64,000 nucleotides of DNA from Curtobacterium luteum (GCF_014646995.1 NZ_BMOI01000005.1:124001-188000); one strand, 5' to 3'. Counted from the first letter of the stretch, positions 42,960-51,540 are shown. Numbers and translations are program-made. The notes: generated from the sequence alone by a model not told the origin.

Positions 42960-44147
42960 ATGGCGCACGACGAGCAGGACCCGGTCGGGGACCTCCGCGG
43001 GGTCCGCACGAGCATCAAGTGGACGCGGTACGCACCCGAGGTGCTGCCGCTGTTCGTCGCCGAGATGGACCACGAGGTGGCACCCGAGATCCGACAGGCC
43101 CTGATCGAGCGGGTGCAGCAGTCGGACCTCGGCTACCTCGACGGGTCGGGCCCGCTCGCCCCCGCGTTCGCCGGCTTCGCCCGTGACCGGTGGGGCTGGG
43201 AGGTCGACCCGGCACGCGTGTACCTCGCGACCGACGTCAGCGTGGGCATCGTGGAGACACTCCGGCTCGCGCTGCCCGACGGCGGGCGGGTCGCGATCAC
43301 CCCGCCCGTGTACCCGCCGTTCTTCGAGCTGGTCGAGGAAGCCCGATGTCAGGTCGAGGAGGTCCCGCTGCTGGAGCAGTGGGGTGACTACCGGCTGGAC
43401 CTGGACGGCCTCGAGCGTGCGTTCGCCGACGGTGTCCGGGTGTTCCTGCTCTGCAACCCGCACAACCCGGTCGGGCTCGTGCACGACCACGCCGACCTCG
43501 TCGCGCTCGCCGAACTGGCCGCGCGGTACGACGTGCTCGTCGTCAGCGACGAGATCCACGCACCGCTCACGCACCCGGGCGTCCGGTTCACCCCCTTCGC
43601 GATGGTGGCGGAGCCGGCCGGGGCCCGAAGCGTGTGCGTGACGTCGGCGAGCAAGGGGTGGAACCTCGCCGGGGTGAAGTGCTCGGTCATCGTGGCGGGG
43701 GACGGGCGGACGGCAGCGCTCCTCGACACCCTCTGGGAAGAGGTCGCCTGCCGGACGAGCATCCTCGGCCTGCACGCGAACACGGCGGCGTTCACGCTCG
43801 CGACCGACTGGCTCGACGACGTGGTCGCGCGGATCGTCGCGAACGAACGGCTGCTCGGCTCGCTGCTCGCGGAGCACCTGCCGGGTGTGGTCTACACCCG
43901 GCCTCGCGCGGGCTACCTGGCATGGCTCGACTTCCGGGGCATCGGGCTCGGGGACGACCCGGCGGTGCCGTTGCGGGAGCACGCGTACGTCGCGCTGAAC
44001 TCCGGCCTCGGGTTCGGGTCGCAGGGGCGGGGGTTCGCCCGGCTCAACCTCGCGTGCTCGCCGGAGACGCTGCGTGAGGCCGTGTTCCGGATCGCGTCGG
44101 CGTACCCGTCCGGCGCGCAGGAGGGGCTGGTCTGGCGGGTGGCGTGA
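42960..44147 (+). CDS. MalY/PatB family PLP-dependent cystathionine beta-lyase
   Basis: A 395-residue fold type I PLP enzyme of the MalY/PatB group, which cleaves C-S bonds (cystathionine, cysteine conjugates). IKWTRYAPEVLPLFVAEMDHEVAPEI and ITPPVYPPFFELVEE are diagnostic; LLCNPHNPVGLVHD, VVSDEIHAPLTHPG and TSASKGWNLAGVKCS (Schiff-base lysine) follow. The C-terminal ACSPETLREAVFRIA is typical. Possible link to processing of thiol conjugates, but no partner gene is coupled. ATG 42960. Confidence 0.9.
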   Translation: MAHDEQDPVGDLRGVRTSIKWTRYAPEVLPLFVAEMDHEVAPEIRQALIERVQQSDLGYLDGSGPLAPAFAGFARDRWGWEVDPARVYLATDVSVGIVETLRLALPDGGRVAITPPVYPPFFELVEEARCQVEEVPLLEQWGDYRLDLDGLERAFADGVRVFLLCNPHNPVGLVHDHADLVALAELAARYDVLVVSDEIHAPLTHPGVRFTPFAMVAEPAGARSVCVTSASKGWNLAGVKCSVIVAGDGRTAALLDTLWEEVACRTSILGLHANTAAFTLATDWLDDVVARIVANERLLGSLLAEHLPGVVYTRPRAGYLAWLDFRGIGLGDDPAVPLREHAYVALNSGLGFGSQGRGFARLNLACSPETLREAVFRIASAYPSGAQEGLVWRVA

Positions 44148-44186
44148 GCGCGGCGTGCTGCCTGGCCTGGCCGGGCTGGACCGGGG

Positions 44187-44254
44187 CGAGACCCGCGGTG
44201 AGCGACGTGTCTCGAGCGCTGGCGTGCGAGATCGGTCGCTGACGCCGAGTCTCG
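44187..44254. terminator. nested hairpin between malY-like gene and 44274 gene
   Basis: Inner arms AGCGAC-N3-TCTCG (44201-44214) and CGAGA-N3-GTCGCT (44227-44240); outer arms CGAGAC (44187-44192) and GTCTCG (44249-44254). It lies between converging stops and shares the GAGACTCG theme with the 9773 element. Confidence 0.6.
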
Positions 44255-44273
44255 GGAGTGTGAGCGGGGTCGG

Positions 44274-44477
44274 TCAGGCGTCGCCGGGGTCGGCGTCGAT
44301 GTACTGGTTGCGACCGACGACCCGGATCTGGAGCTCGTCGTCGCGGTCCATCGCGAGGAACTCCCGTGCCACGAAGCCGACGGCGGGCCAGCGGGTCACC
44401 TCGGTCACGAGGAGCCCGTCGATGAACACCTGCCACGCGCCGCGCTCGCGGACGGCCTGCACCTGGTACGTCGCCAT
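44274..44477 (-). CDS. hypothetical protein, 67 aa
   Basis: Not recognised. A compact 67-residue protein, ATG at 44475-44477, beginning ATYQVQAVRERGAWQVFIDG. The alternating YQVQAV and WQVFIDGLLVTE strands and the following helix (AVGFVAREFLAMD) suggest a small beta-beta-alpha domain like antitoxin or HicB-type folds, without the motifs to assign it. No partner toxin adjoins it. Confidence 0.6.
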   Translation of the reverse strand: MATYQVQAVRERGAWQVFIDGLLVTEVTRWPAVGFVAREFLAMDRDDELQIRVVGRNQYIDADPGDA

Positions 44478-44576
44478 GCCGCGAGCGTACCGGTCGGGCG
44501 GGGTACGGGCAGGCGGCGCGCTCGGGTCGCGTGCGCGGGGTGTGTGCGTGCCGTGCGCGCGGGGTGTGCGCCCGGG

Positions 44577-45032
44577 TCAGTCGACGCGCTTGGCGTAGAA
44601 GCGCAGGGTCGGAACCTCGCCGTCCGGACGGCACCAGCCCGCGGGTCCGCGCCCGGTGAGGCACCAACCGCGCCGCTCGTAGAGGCGCCAGGCGGCCGGG
44701 GTGTCCTCCGTGACGTCGAGGCGGACGTGGCCGCCGGGCAGCGACTGCTCGGCGGCGTCGAGCAGTGCGTCCGCGACGCCCCTGCCGCGGTGGTCGGGAT
44801 CGACGAACAAGCGGGTGACTTCGGGCATCCGGCCGGGTGACGGCACCGTGATGCCGACGTGTCCGACGACGCGGTCGTCCTCGATCGCGACCCATGCCGC
44901 CCGGAGCCCGGTCGGGGTGAGCCATGCCGCCGGGTCGGCCGGCCAGGTGCTCGGCCAACCGAAGACGTGGGCGCGCCAGAGGACCTCGACCAGGGCGTCC
45001 TGGTCGGCGTCGGTCCGCTCGTGGATGCGCAT
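44577..45032 (-). CDS. GNAT family N-acetyltransferase
   Basis: A 151-residue acetyltransferase. EVTRLFVDPDHRGRGVADALLDAAE carries motif A with the acetyl-CoA pyrophosphate loop (DHRGRGVA), and PAAWRLYERRGWCLTG is the motif B end. The substrate is not readable. ATG at 45030-45032; the next GNAT gene lies upstream on the same strand. Confidence 0.85.
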   Translation of the reverse strand: MRIHERTDADQDALVEVLWRAHVFGWPSTWPADPAAWLTPTGLRAAWVAIEDDRVVGHVGITVPSPGRMPEVTRLFVDPDHRGRGVADALLDAAEQSLPGGHVRLDVTEDTPAAWRLYERRGWCLTGRGPAGWCRPDGEVPTLRFYAKRVD

Positions 45033-45162
45033 CTCGACCGACGCTATCGACCAGGAGCGAGCATCGGTCAGGTGGACGATCGGTTCGTCCCCCGAGGCGG
45101 ACACGAGCGTGGGCACCGACCCGCGCGGACCGAGCGCCGATGGCGGCGCTCGGCGGCCGGGC

Positions 45163-45669
45163 TCAGCCGAGGTCGAGCCGCATGTGCACGTCCGCGCGGG
45201 CGTACGGACTCGGTGCGACCTCGTGGGGCTCCAGGTGCCGGAAGCCGAAGGCCTCGTACAGGTGCACCGCGCTGGCGAGTTGCGCGTTGCTCTCGAGGAC
45301 GACCCGGGTGGCGCCGAGCGCACGCGCCCGTTCGAGTGCGGCCGCGATGAGGCGCCGACCGGTCCCGTGCCCCTGGTGCTCCGGGGAGACGGCCATCTTC
45401 ACGAGTTCGAACTCGCCGGGAGCGGTCGGGGCCAGGCCGACGCACCCGATGACGACGGTCTCGTCGCCGTCGGTCAACCGGGCGACGAGTACCGCGCCGC
45501 CGGGCTCGACCACACGTCCGACCGGGTCGCCGAGGTACCGGCGGTCCTCGTCCTCGAGGGTGAAGAACCGGGTGATCCACGCTTCGTTGAGCGTCCGGAA
45601 GGCCTCGGCGTCGGCGGGGGTGGCGAGGTCGCTGATGGAGACGGTGGCGGTGGGCGTGGTGTCGGGCAT
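45163..45669 (-). CDS. GNAT family N-acetyltransferase
   Basis: A 168-residue acetyltransferase. ELVKMAVSPEHQGHGTGRRLIAAALERA is motif A (acetyl-CoA loop EHQGHGTG) and ASAVHLYEAFGFRHL the C-terminal signature; the C-terminus ADVHMRLDL is MarR/GNAT-like. It is divergent from the LysR gene across 69 bases, the classic arrangement of a LysR regulator and its target, so it is the best candidate for control by that regulator. Confidence 0.88.
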   Translation of the reverse strand: MPDTTPTATVSISDLATPADAEAFRTLNEAWITRFFTLEDEDRRYLGDPVGRVVEPGGAVLVARLTDGDETVVIGCVGLAPTAPGEFELVKMAVSPEHQGHGTGRRLIAAALERARALGATRVVLESNAQLASAVHLYEAFGFRHLEPHEVAPSPYARADVHMRLDLG

Positions 45670-45738
45670 GCATCCATGATCGATCGGCCGGTCAGGTGTC
45701 GTCCAATACTCGTTCTGTGCGATCGCTACGCTGCATGC
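45670..45738. promoter_or_regulatory. divergent GNAT/LysR regulatory region
   Basis: CATCCATG (45673-45680, next to the GNAT start) and CATGGATG (45738-45745) are inverted copies flanking the gap. TACGCT (45727-45732) is a -10 six bases before the LysR ATG, implying a leaderless LysR message. A T-N11-A LysR box is not clear-cut. Confidence 0.4.
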
Positions 45739-46713
45739 ATGGATGTGGACCTCCGACAGCTCCGGGCCTTCCTCGCGGTCGCCGACGAGCTGCACTTCGG
45801 CCGTGCCGCGGCGACGCTGCACATGGCGCAGCCGGCGCTCTCGCAGCAGATCCGTCGGACCGAGCGTGACCTCGGCGTCGACCTGTTCGTCCGGACCTCC
45901 CGGAGCGTGGCCCTGACCGCCGCGGGCCGGGTGCTGCAGGGTCGGGCTCGATCGCTCCTCGACCAGGCCGCGCGCGACCTCGACGAGACCGTCCGCGTCG
46001 GCCGGGGTGAGGCAGGCCGGCTCGACGTCGGGTTCGTGGTGTCCGCCCTGCCCCTCGGACCGATCGAGCGCGTGCAGGCGTTCCGGGAGCGCTACCCGCT
46101 CGTCCGCGTCGAGCTGACCGAGGGCTACACGTCGCACCTCGTGGCGCGGATCCTGCGTGGAGAGCTCGACCTCGCGGTGGTGCGGGACCCGGACCCGGAA
46201 CCGGGGGTGCGGCTGCTGCCGTTCCGGAGCGAGCGGTTCGTCGCGGCCGTGCCGACCGCGCACCGGTTCGCGACCCGGACGAGTGTCGAGGGTCCCGAAC
46301 TCGTCGACGACCCGTTCGTGTTCTTCCCGGCGGAGGCGGGGGCGCTGGCGACGGAGCGCAACCTCGCGCCGGTGACCTCCGGCGGACGGCGGCCCCGGGT
46401 CGTGCAGGAGGCGACCACCTGGGCGACCGTGCTGCACCTCGTCGGCGCCGGGCTCGGCGTGACGGTGGTGCCGGAGAGCGCGGCCCTCGCGGCACCGGAC
46501 ACCGTGGCGCTCCTCCCGCTGGACGGGAGCGACCACCGCAGCGAGCTGTTCTGGGCCGCCCGGGCCGACGACGACCGGGAGATCCTGCGGAACTTCGTCG
46601 CGGCGACCGAGCGGTCGACGGCGCGGCCCACGGCGCGGCCGACGGATCGGTCGACGGAAGCGGGGCCGGAGCGGTCGCCCCAGGAGGGGTGGAGCGGCCA
46701 CCGGGAGGGATGA
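45739..46713 (+). CDS. LysR family transcriptional regulator
   Basis: A 324-residue LTTR. Residues 3-62 form the helix-turn-helix (LRQLRAFLAVADELHFGRAAATLHMAQPALSQQIRRTE, in parts). Residues 90-290 form the effector-binding domain (GRLDVGFVVSALPLGPIERV, VVQEATTWATVLHLVGAGLGVTVVPES). The last 35 residues are an Arg/Pro/Thr/Ser-rich tail (ARPTARPTDRSTEAG) not typical of the family. Likely regulates the divergent GNAT gene. Confidence 0.88.
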   Translation: MDVDLRQLRAFLAVADELHFGRAAATLHMAQPALSQQIRRTERDLGVDLFVRTSRSVALTAAGRVLQGRARSLLDQAARDLDETVRVGRGEAGRLDVGFVVSALPLGPIERVQAFRERYPLVRVELTEGYTSHLVARILRGELDLAVVRDPDPEPGVRLLPFRSERFVAAVPTAHRFATRTSVEGPELVDDPFVFFPAEAGALATERNLAPVTSGGRRPRVVQEATTWATVLHLVGAGLGVTVVPESAALAAPDTVALLPLDGSDHRSELFWAARADDDREILRNFVAATERSTARPTARPTDRSTEAGPERSPQEGWSGHREG

Positions 46714-46752
46714 CGGAGCCCGGCACCTCGGCGCGGGAGCGCGGAGTCGGCG

Positions 46753-46838
46753 GCAGCACCGGTGCCCGCCGGTGCGCTGAGACGAGCCGCAGCACCGGTG
46801 CCCACCGGTGCGCTCAGGCGAGCGGCAGCACCGGTGCC
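46753..46838 (+). repeat. 36-bp direct repeats, three units
   Basis: GCAGCACCGGTGCC starts at 46753, 46789 and 46825, exactly 36 bases apart, the last unit partial. The array runs into the 3' end of the next minus-strand gene: the third unit encodes its last residues (APVLPLA) and the stop codon falls between units two and three. Confidence 0.8.
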
Positions 46839-47071
46839 CGGTGGTGGCCGAGCTCGTCGTCGTGCCAGGGGTGGGCTCCGGCGAGCTCCAGCCCGAGCTG
46901 CACGAGGACGAAGCGCACGTGCGGTTCGACGTCGGGTTCCCACGAGCCCTCGACCCCGAGCCCGATGGTGCCGAGCTCGTCGTCGGCCTCGTCGTGGACA
47001 CCGAGTCGCCAGCGCCCGTCGCCCTGCTCGGAGACGACGGCCCAGCGGGCGGCAGCGAAGCGCGACGACAT
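46814..47071 (-). CDS. hypothetical protein, 85 aa
   Basis: Not recognised. ATG at 47069-47071. It reads SSRFAAARWAVVSEQGDGRWRLGVHDEADDELG at the start (in parts) with a beta-strand-rich middle (VEPHVRFVLVQLGLEL) and ends HRAPVLPLA, encoded by the 36-bp repeat. Divergent from the XRE gene across 93 bases. Codon use fits the genome. Confidence 0.55.
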   Translation of the reverse strand: MSSRFAAARWAVVSEQGDGRWRLGVHDEADDELGTIGLGVEGSWEPDVEPHVRFVLVQLGLELAGAHPWHDDELGHHRAPVLPLA

Positions 47072-47164
47072 GCCCTCACGGTACCGACGACCACCGACGG
47101 TGCGCGGAGCGGGGTTCCGACGATCGGGGTCGCGCGACCTGCCCCGGAACACGAGAATCGCTCC

Positions 47165-48124
47165 GTGGAGATCGTCCGACCGCCCGAACGCAGTGCCCTG
47201 GCGAGCTTCCTCCGCGCCCGCCGCGCAGCACTGCGCCCGGAGGAGGTCGGTCTGCCCGTCGACCCACGGCGACGCGTCACCGGGCTCCGGCGTGAGGAGG
47301 TGGCTCGGCTCGCGGGGATCAGCGTCGAGTACTACCGGCGGGTGGAACAGGGGAGCGGGCACCGGATGTCGCTCCAGGTGTGTGCGTCGATCGCTCGGGC
47401 ACTCCGGCTCGACCGTGCCGGTGCGGCGTACCTGCACCGGCTGGCGACGGCAGGGTCGGAGGTCACGTACGAGCTGCACCAGGACGAGGGGCCGTCACCG
47501 GAGCTGGTCGAGCTGATCACCCTCTGGGACCACACCGCCGCGTACATCATCGACCGCAACCAGGACGTCCTGGTCAGCAACGACCTGATGCGCGCGGTCG
47601 CCCCGGGGTACGTGGAGGTCGGGAACAACGTCGGCCTCATGCAGTTCGAAGCACCGCCCGAGCTCCGCGCGGCACCGTCCTGGCAGGAGGGAGCGCGCAC
47701 CACGGTCTCGCGGCTCCGCTACCACGGCAGCCCGGCCGACGCACGGTGGCAGGAGGTCGTGGCGCTGCTCCTCGAGGACGAGGACTTCGCGGACCTGTGG
47801 CAGCGGCACGAGGCGCACCCGTTGACGTCGGGCCGGGCGCCGAACCACTTCGACGGGTACGGCTGGGTCGACCTCCGGTGGCAGGTGCTCGAGGCGCACC
47901 CCGGGCTGTACACGCTCATCTGCTACGGCACCCCCGGCAGCGTGGGGGAGCGTGCGCTCGCCGAGCTCGCGGCCGGCCTGCGGGAGGGACGGGTCAGCGT
48001 CCCGGACGGCGCCGTGGCGACACCGACGAGCGGGAGCCGGCTGTCCCGGTACCGGGGAACCGGACCCGGCGGACCGCGATCCGTGTACTCGCAGGGTCAC
48101 GACAGCCCGGCGGCCGGGTCCTAG
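47165..48124 (+). CDS. XRE regulator with MmyB-like ligand-binding domain
   Basis: A 319-residue regulator. Residues about 10-85 form an XRE helix-turn-helix (VTGLRREEVARLAGISVEYYRRVEQGSGHRMS, in parts). Residues about 105-270 form the MmyB-like PAS-related domain (WDHTAAYIIDRNQDVLVSNDLMRAV, NHFDGYGWVDLRWQVLEAHPGLYTLICYG). Regulators of this group often control short-chain dehydrogenase or hydrolase genes next door; here two alpha/beta hydrolase genes follow on the same strand. GTG 47165 precedes PPERSALASFLRARR. Confidence 0.85.
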   Translation: MEIVRPPERSALASFLRARRAALRPEEVGLPVDPRRRVTGLRREEVARLAGISVEYYRRVEQGSGHRMSLQVCASIARALRLDRAGAAYLHRLATAGSEVTYELHQDEGPSPELVELITLWDHTAAYIIDRNQDVLVSNDLMRAVAPGYVEVGNNVGLMQFEAPPELRAAPSWQEGARTTVSRLRYHGSPADARWQEVVALLLEDEDFADLWQRHEAHPLTSGRAPNHFDGYGWVDLRWQVLEAHPGLYTLICYGTPGSVGERALAELAAGLREGRVSVPDGAVATPTSGSRLSRYRGTGPGGPRSVYSQGHDSPAAGS

Positions 48125-48159
48125 CGTGACGCTCGACCCCACCGTCGAGAGGAAGCGCC

Positions 48160-48873
48160 ATGACATCGCCCACCATCGTGCTCGTCCACGGAGCGTTCGC
48201 CGACTCCGCCAGCTTCGCCCCGGTCACCCGGCTCCTGCTGGACCGGGGCTTCACCGTCCGGGTCCCCGCCGTGCCGAACCGGAGCCTGTCCGGTGACGCC
48301 GCGGTCATCCGTGCGCTCGTCGAACAGATCGACGGCCCCGTGCTCCTCGTCGGCCACAGCTACGGCGGCGCGGTGATCACCGTCGCCGGCGTGGCCGAGA
48401 ACGTCGTCGGCCTCGTCTACGTCGCGGGCTACGCGCTCGAGGAGGGCGAGAGCCTGGCGCAGTTGCAGGGCGGCTTCCCCGACTCCGACCTCGCGCAGAA
48501 CCTCGTGTACGCGCCGTACCCGGTCCCCGGCGCCGAGGACGGGACCGACGTGTCGGTCGTGGTGGAGTCCTTCCCGGACGTGTTCGCGGCCGGTGTCGAC
48601 ATGTCGACCGCCGAGGTCCTCGCCGTGTCGCAGCGACCGCTCTCCGCGGTGGCCTTCGGCGAGCCGGCATCGGTGGCGGCCTGGCGGACGAAGCCCGGCT
48701 GGGGGATCGTCTCCGCCGCGGACCACACCATCAACCCGGACGTCGAGCGGTTCGGGTACGAGCGCGCCGGCCTCCGCTCGGTGACCGAGCTCGACGCGCC
48801 GCACCTCGTGATGCACTCCCACCCCGCCGAGGTCACCGAGGTCATCACCGACGCGATCGCGCAGCTCGGCTGA
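48160..48873 (+). CDS. alpha/beta hydrolase
   Basis: A 237-residue alpha/beta hydrolase of the EstC/DLH-like esterase group. The oxyanion strand IVLVHGAFADSASF and nucleophile elbow VLLVGHSYGG (S67) are clear; the catalytic histidine lies in MHSHPAEV near the C-terminus and an aspartate in the preceding segment. GAGGAAG precedes the ATG. Probably controlled by the XRE gene upstream. Substrate unknown; cofactor-free. Confidence 0.87.
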   Translation: MTSPTIVLVHGAFADSASFAPVTRLLLDRGFTVRVPAVPNRSLSGDAAVIRALVEQIDGPVLLVGHSYGGAVITVAGVAENVVGLVYVAGYALEEGESLAQLQGGFPDSDLAQNLVYAPYPVPGAEDGTDVSVVVESFPDVFAAGVDMSTAEVLAVSQRPLSAVAFGEPASVAAWRTKPGWGIVSAADHTINPDVERFGYERAGLRSVTELDAPHLVMHSHPAEVTEVITDAIAQLG

Positions 48874-48930
48874 CCCCCTCGACGACCCCGAGACCACCAC
48901 CGACCGACCGAACAGAGAGCGGAGACGCAC

Positions 48931-49767
48931 ATGCCCTTCATCACCACCGACGACGGCGCGGAGATCTACTACAAGGACTGGGGCGGCCACGACGCCCAGC
49001 CGATCGTGTTCCACCACGGATGGCCGCTGTCGTCCGACGACTGGGACGCGCAGATGCTGTTCTTCCTCGCCCAGGGTTTCCGCGTGGTGGCCAGCGACCG
49101 CCGCGGGCACGGTCGTTCCTCCCAGATCGACACCGGCCACGACATGGACCACTACGCCAGCGACGTCTCCGCGGTCGTCGAGCACCTCGACCTGCACGAC
49201 GCGGTCCACGTCGGTCACTCCACGGGTGGCGGGCAGGTCGCGCGGTACGTCGCGCGGTACGGCGAGCCCCAGGGACGCGTGGCGAAGGCAGTGCTGGTCG
49301 CCGCGGTGCCGCCGCTCATGCTCAAGACCGACGAGAACCCCGAGGGCACGGACATCTCGGTCTTCGACGGCTTCCGCGAGGCCCTCGCCGCGAACCGGGC
49401 GGAGTTCTTCCAGGCCGTGGCGTCCGGCCCCTTCTACGGCTACAACCGCCCCGGCGCCACCCTGTCCGAGCCGGTCGTGGCCAACTGGTGGCGACAGGGC
49501 ATGACGGGCAGCGCGCTCGCACACCTCGAGGGCATCACGGCGTTCTCGGAGACCGACCAGACCGAGGACCTCCGCGCGATCACCGTGCCCGTCCTCGTCC
49601 TGCAGGGCGACGACGACCAGGTCGTGCCGTACCGGGGTGCTTCGATCAAGCAGGCCGAGCTGCTGCAGGACGCGACGCTGAAGATCTACGAGGGGTACCC
49701 GCACGGCCTGCTCACCACGCACGCCGACGTCCTGAACCAGGACATCCTGGAGTTCATCCAGCAATGA
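48931..49767 (+). CDS. alpha/beta hydrolase, non-heme chloroperoxidase type
   Basis: A 278-residue serine hydrolase. It opens ITTDDGAEIYYKDWG, has FHHGWPLSSDDWDAQM (oxyanion), RRGHGRSSQ, nucleophile S97 in VHVGHSTGGGQVAR, an Asp in VLQGDDDQVVPY and His in PHGLLTTHAD. This is the pattern of cofactor-free haloperoxidases/perhydrolases; the natural reaction is probably ester hydrolysis. GGAG lies upstream of the ATG. Confidence 0.9.
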   Translation: MPFITTDDGAEIYYKDWGGHDAQPIVFHHGWPLSSDDWDAQMLFFLAQGFRVVASDRRGHGRSSQIDTGHDMDHYASDVSAVVEHLDLHDAVHVGHSTGGGQVARYVARYGEPQGRVAKAVLVAAVPPLMLKTDENPEGTDISVFDGFREALAANRAEFFQAVASGPFYGYNRPGATLSEPVVANWWRQGMTGSALAHLEGITAFSETDQTEDLRAITVPVLVLQGDDDQVVPYRGASIKQAELLQDATLKIYEGYPHGLLTTHADVLNQDILEFIQQ

Positions 49768-49805
49768 GTCCGCCGCGTGGTCGGCGCAGCCCAGCGCTGT
49801 GCCGG

Positions 49806-50288
49806 CTACGCGGTCTTCGACACGTCCTCCGTGAAGCTGCGGACGCGTCGGAGCAGCGCCTCACCGCGCATCGCGATCGTCGCCGGCGGGTTGAGGTGCG
49901 GCGGTGCGGTGCGGATGAGCATCGAGCACCCGAGGTCTTCGCAGATGTAGGAGCCGATCGTGTTGCCGTTGCGGCCCGACTCGCCGGCGCGCGCGGCCGA
50001 GAAGAGGCGCACCTGCGTCGCGGGCTGCGGCGAGTGGCAGAAGGAGCACATCGCGGCGATGCCGGGCCGGAGCGACCCACCGGCCGAGCGGACGACGATG
50101 CCGACGGGCCGGTCGTCGATCCACGAGACGATGTAGCCCCGTCGTGCGGCCTGCGGGTCGCGCCAGCCGAGGAACTCGCGCTCGTCCCACAGCATCTCGT
50201 GCAGCCCCGGGATCGGGAGCTGCTCGAGTTCCTCGGGGGTGGCGTTGACGAACGACGAGCGGATGTCTGCTTCGGTCAGTGGCTTCAC
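49806..50288 (-). CDS. FBP domain (C-terminal treble-clef zinc-finger) protein
   Basis: A 160-residue protein of the actinobacterial FBP family, whose C-terminal domain is a treble-clef zinc finger first seen in an EF-G-binding protein. MKPLTEADIRSSFVNATPEE starts it; AAMCSFCHS and YICEDLGCSMLIRT supply two Cys pairs for zinc. These domains bind elongation factor G and can relieve fusidic-acid block in other bacteria; there is no fusA nearby. GTG start at 50286-50288. Confidence 0.8.
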   Translation of the reverse strand: MKPLTEADIRSSFVNATPEELEQLPIPGLHEMLWDEREFLGWRDPQAARRGYIVSWIDDRPVGIVVRSAGGSLRPGIAAMCSFCHSPQPATQVRLFSAARAGESGRNGNTIGSYICEDLGCSMLIRTAPPHLNPPATIAMRGEALLRRVRSFTEDVSKTA

Positions 50289-50300
50289 GGTCCGCCCACC

Positions 50301-51041
50301 CTAACGCTCCAGCCTGGAGGCCCGGATCACCCCGAGCGCGCTCGTCCCGTCCGCCACGAGCACGGCTCGACGGACCGCGTCGCGGCCGAGCCGCCTGGCG
50401 GCGGCGTCGTCCGCCGCGAACTCGACGAGCACGCGCGTCGAGCGCGCCATGGCACGCGCGCCGGGCACCCACGGGACCGCGCGTTCGATGGACTCGGCGA
50501 TGCCGACCGCGACCGCGTGGTGCTGGGACAGGTGTGCGCGCTCGTGGGCGACCACGGCCTCCAGTTCGTCCGTCCGGAGCTGGTCCGCGAGCCCGGTGCT
50601 CACGAGCACGCCGCCGGAGCGACCGGGGACCGCGCACGCCAGTGCGTGGTCGGCCTCGACCACCGCGACCGGGACGCCCGCGATCTCGCGGTGGGGCGCC
50701 GCCCCGGACCGCATCGCCTCGCGCACGGCGTCGTGCTCCGGCCCGGGACGGACCCGGACCGCGACGGCGAAGGCGAGGACGGCGACGACCGCGACGCCGA
50801 CGTTCAGCCCGTGCGACGCGGAGGTCCCGATGCCGAAGGGATCGGTCAGCGGGCGGTTCGCCAGGACGACGAGCGCGATGCCCGCGACGAGCCCGGCGAC
50901 CCCGAGCAGGACGGCGACCGACCACGACACGAGTGCCGTGCGGGGACGGTCGATGGTCCACGCGGAGCGGGTCAGCACGCGCGGGGCGAGGACGACGACC
51001 GCGAGGGCGAGCACGATCAGGACCACTCCGGCGACGACCAC
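50301..51041 (-). CDS. M56/M48-type membrane metallopeptidase (BlaR1-like without sensor domain)
   Basis: A 246-residue protein with three or four N-terminal membrane segments (residues about 1-20, 38-62, 80-96) and a zinc peptidase site: HERAH with H166, E167 and H170, and the third ligand E207 in VEFAADDAA. It follows a BlaI-family gene by 12 bases, the pairing of BlaR1/MecR1 with BlaI, but lacks the beta-lactam-binding domain, so it probably senses another membrane signal. GTG start. Confidence 0.85.
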   Translation of the reverse strand: MVVAGVVLIVLALAVVVLAPRVLTRSAWTIDRPRTALVSWSVAVLLGVAGLVAGIALVVLANRPLTDPFGIGTSASHGLNVGVAVVAVLAFAVAVRVRPGPEHDAVREAMRSGAAPHREIAGVPVAVVEADHALACAVPGRSGGVLVSTGLADQLRTDELEAVVAHERAHLSQHHAVAVGIAESIERAVPWVPGARAMARSTRVLVEFAADDAAARRLGRDAVRRAVLVADGTSALGVIRASRLER

Positions 51042-51053
51042 GGGCGCTCCCGG

Positions 51054-51428
51054 TCAGCCCCGGGAGCGAGCGTCGAGGGCGCGGCGGAGGACGTCGAGGT
51101 CGTCCGAGGCGAGGGAGCCGGTGAACTGCAGGAGCGCGGCTTCGCGGTCGGCCGCGGCGGCGAGCGCGTTCGACATCAGCGACGCGGTCTGCTCCTCGCG
51201 GCTGTTCGTCGCGCGGAACGTCAGCGGTGCGTCGTCGTGCTGCTCGCGTTCGACCTGGCCCTTGCGACCGAGCCGGTCGAGGACCGTGAGGACCGTGGTG
51301 AGCGCCGGCCGCGGCTCGGGGAACGCGTCGAGCACCTGCCGGGCGCTGAGCCCGTCGGACGCGGACCAGAGCGCGTCGAGCACCGCCTGCTCGAGCTGCC
51401 CGCGGGGGCGCGATCGCTGTCCTGCCAC
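51054..51428 (-). CDS. BlaI/MecI/CopY family transcriptional regulator
   Basis: A 124-residue winged-helix repressor. PRGQLEQAVLDALWSASDGLSARQVLDAF forms the DNA-binding helices and ALTTVLTVLDRLGRKGQVERE the wing; the C-terminal helix mediates dimerisation and is normally cut by the paired metallopeptidase. The GTG at 51426-51428 has a TAACAT -10 six bases before it, so the message is probably leaderless and the operator may overlap it. Confidence 0.88.
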   Translation of the reverse strand: MAGQRSRPRGQLEQAVLDALWSASDGLSARQVLDAFPEPRPALTTVLTVLDRLGRKGQVEREQHDDAPLTFRATNSREEQTASLMSNALAAAADREAALLQFTGSLASDDLDVLRRALDARSRG

Positions 51429-51434
51429 CCGAGG

Positions 51435-51440
51435 ATGTTA
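51435..51440 (-). promoter_or_regulatory. -10 box TAACAT before blaI-like gene, probably leaderless
   Basis: On the minus strand TAACAT is followed by six bases and GTG. No ribosome binding site fits. Confidence 0.45.
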
Positions 51441-51540
51441 CGACGGCGCTTCTCCGAGATGTCGAACGGGCGGCGACACCCGCCCGAAACACGGCGGCGG
51501 TATGCTCGTCCGCGACAACTGAAGCACGGCCGATCACCCG

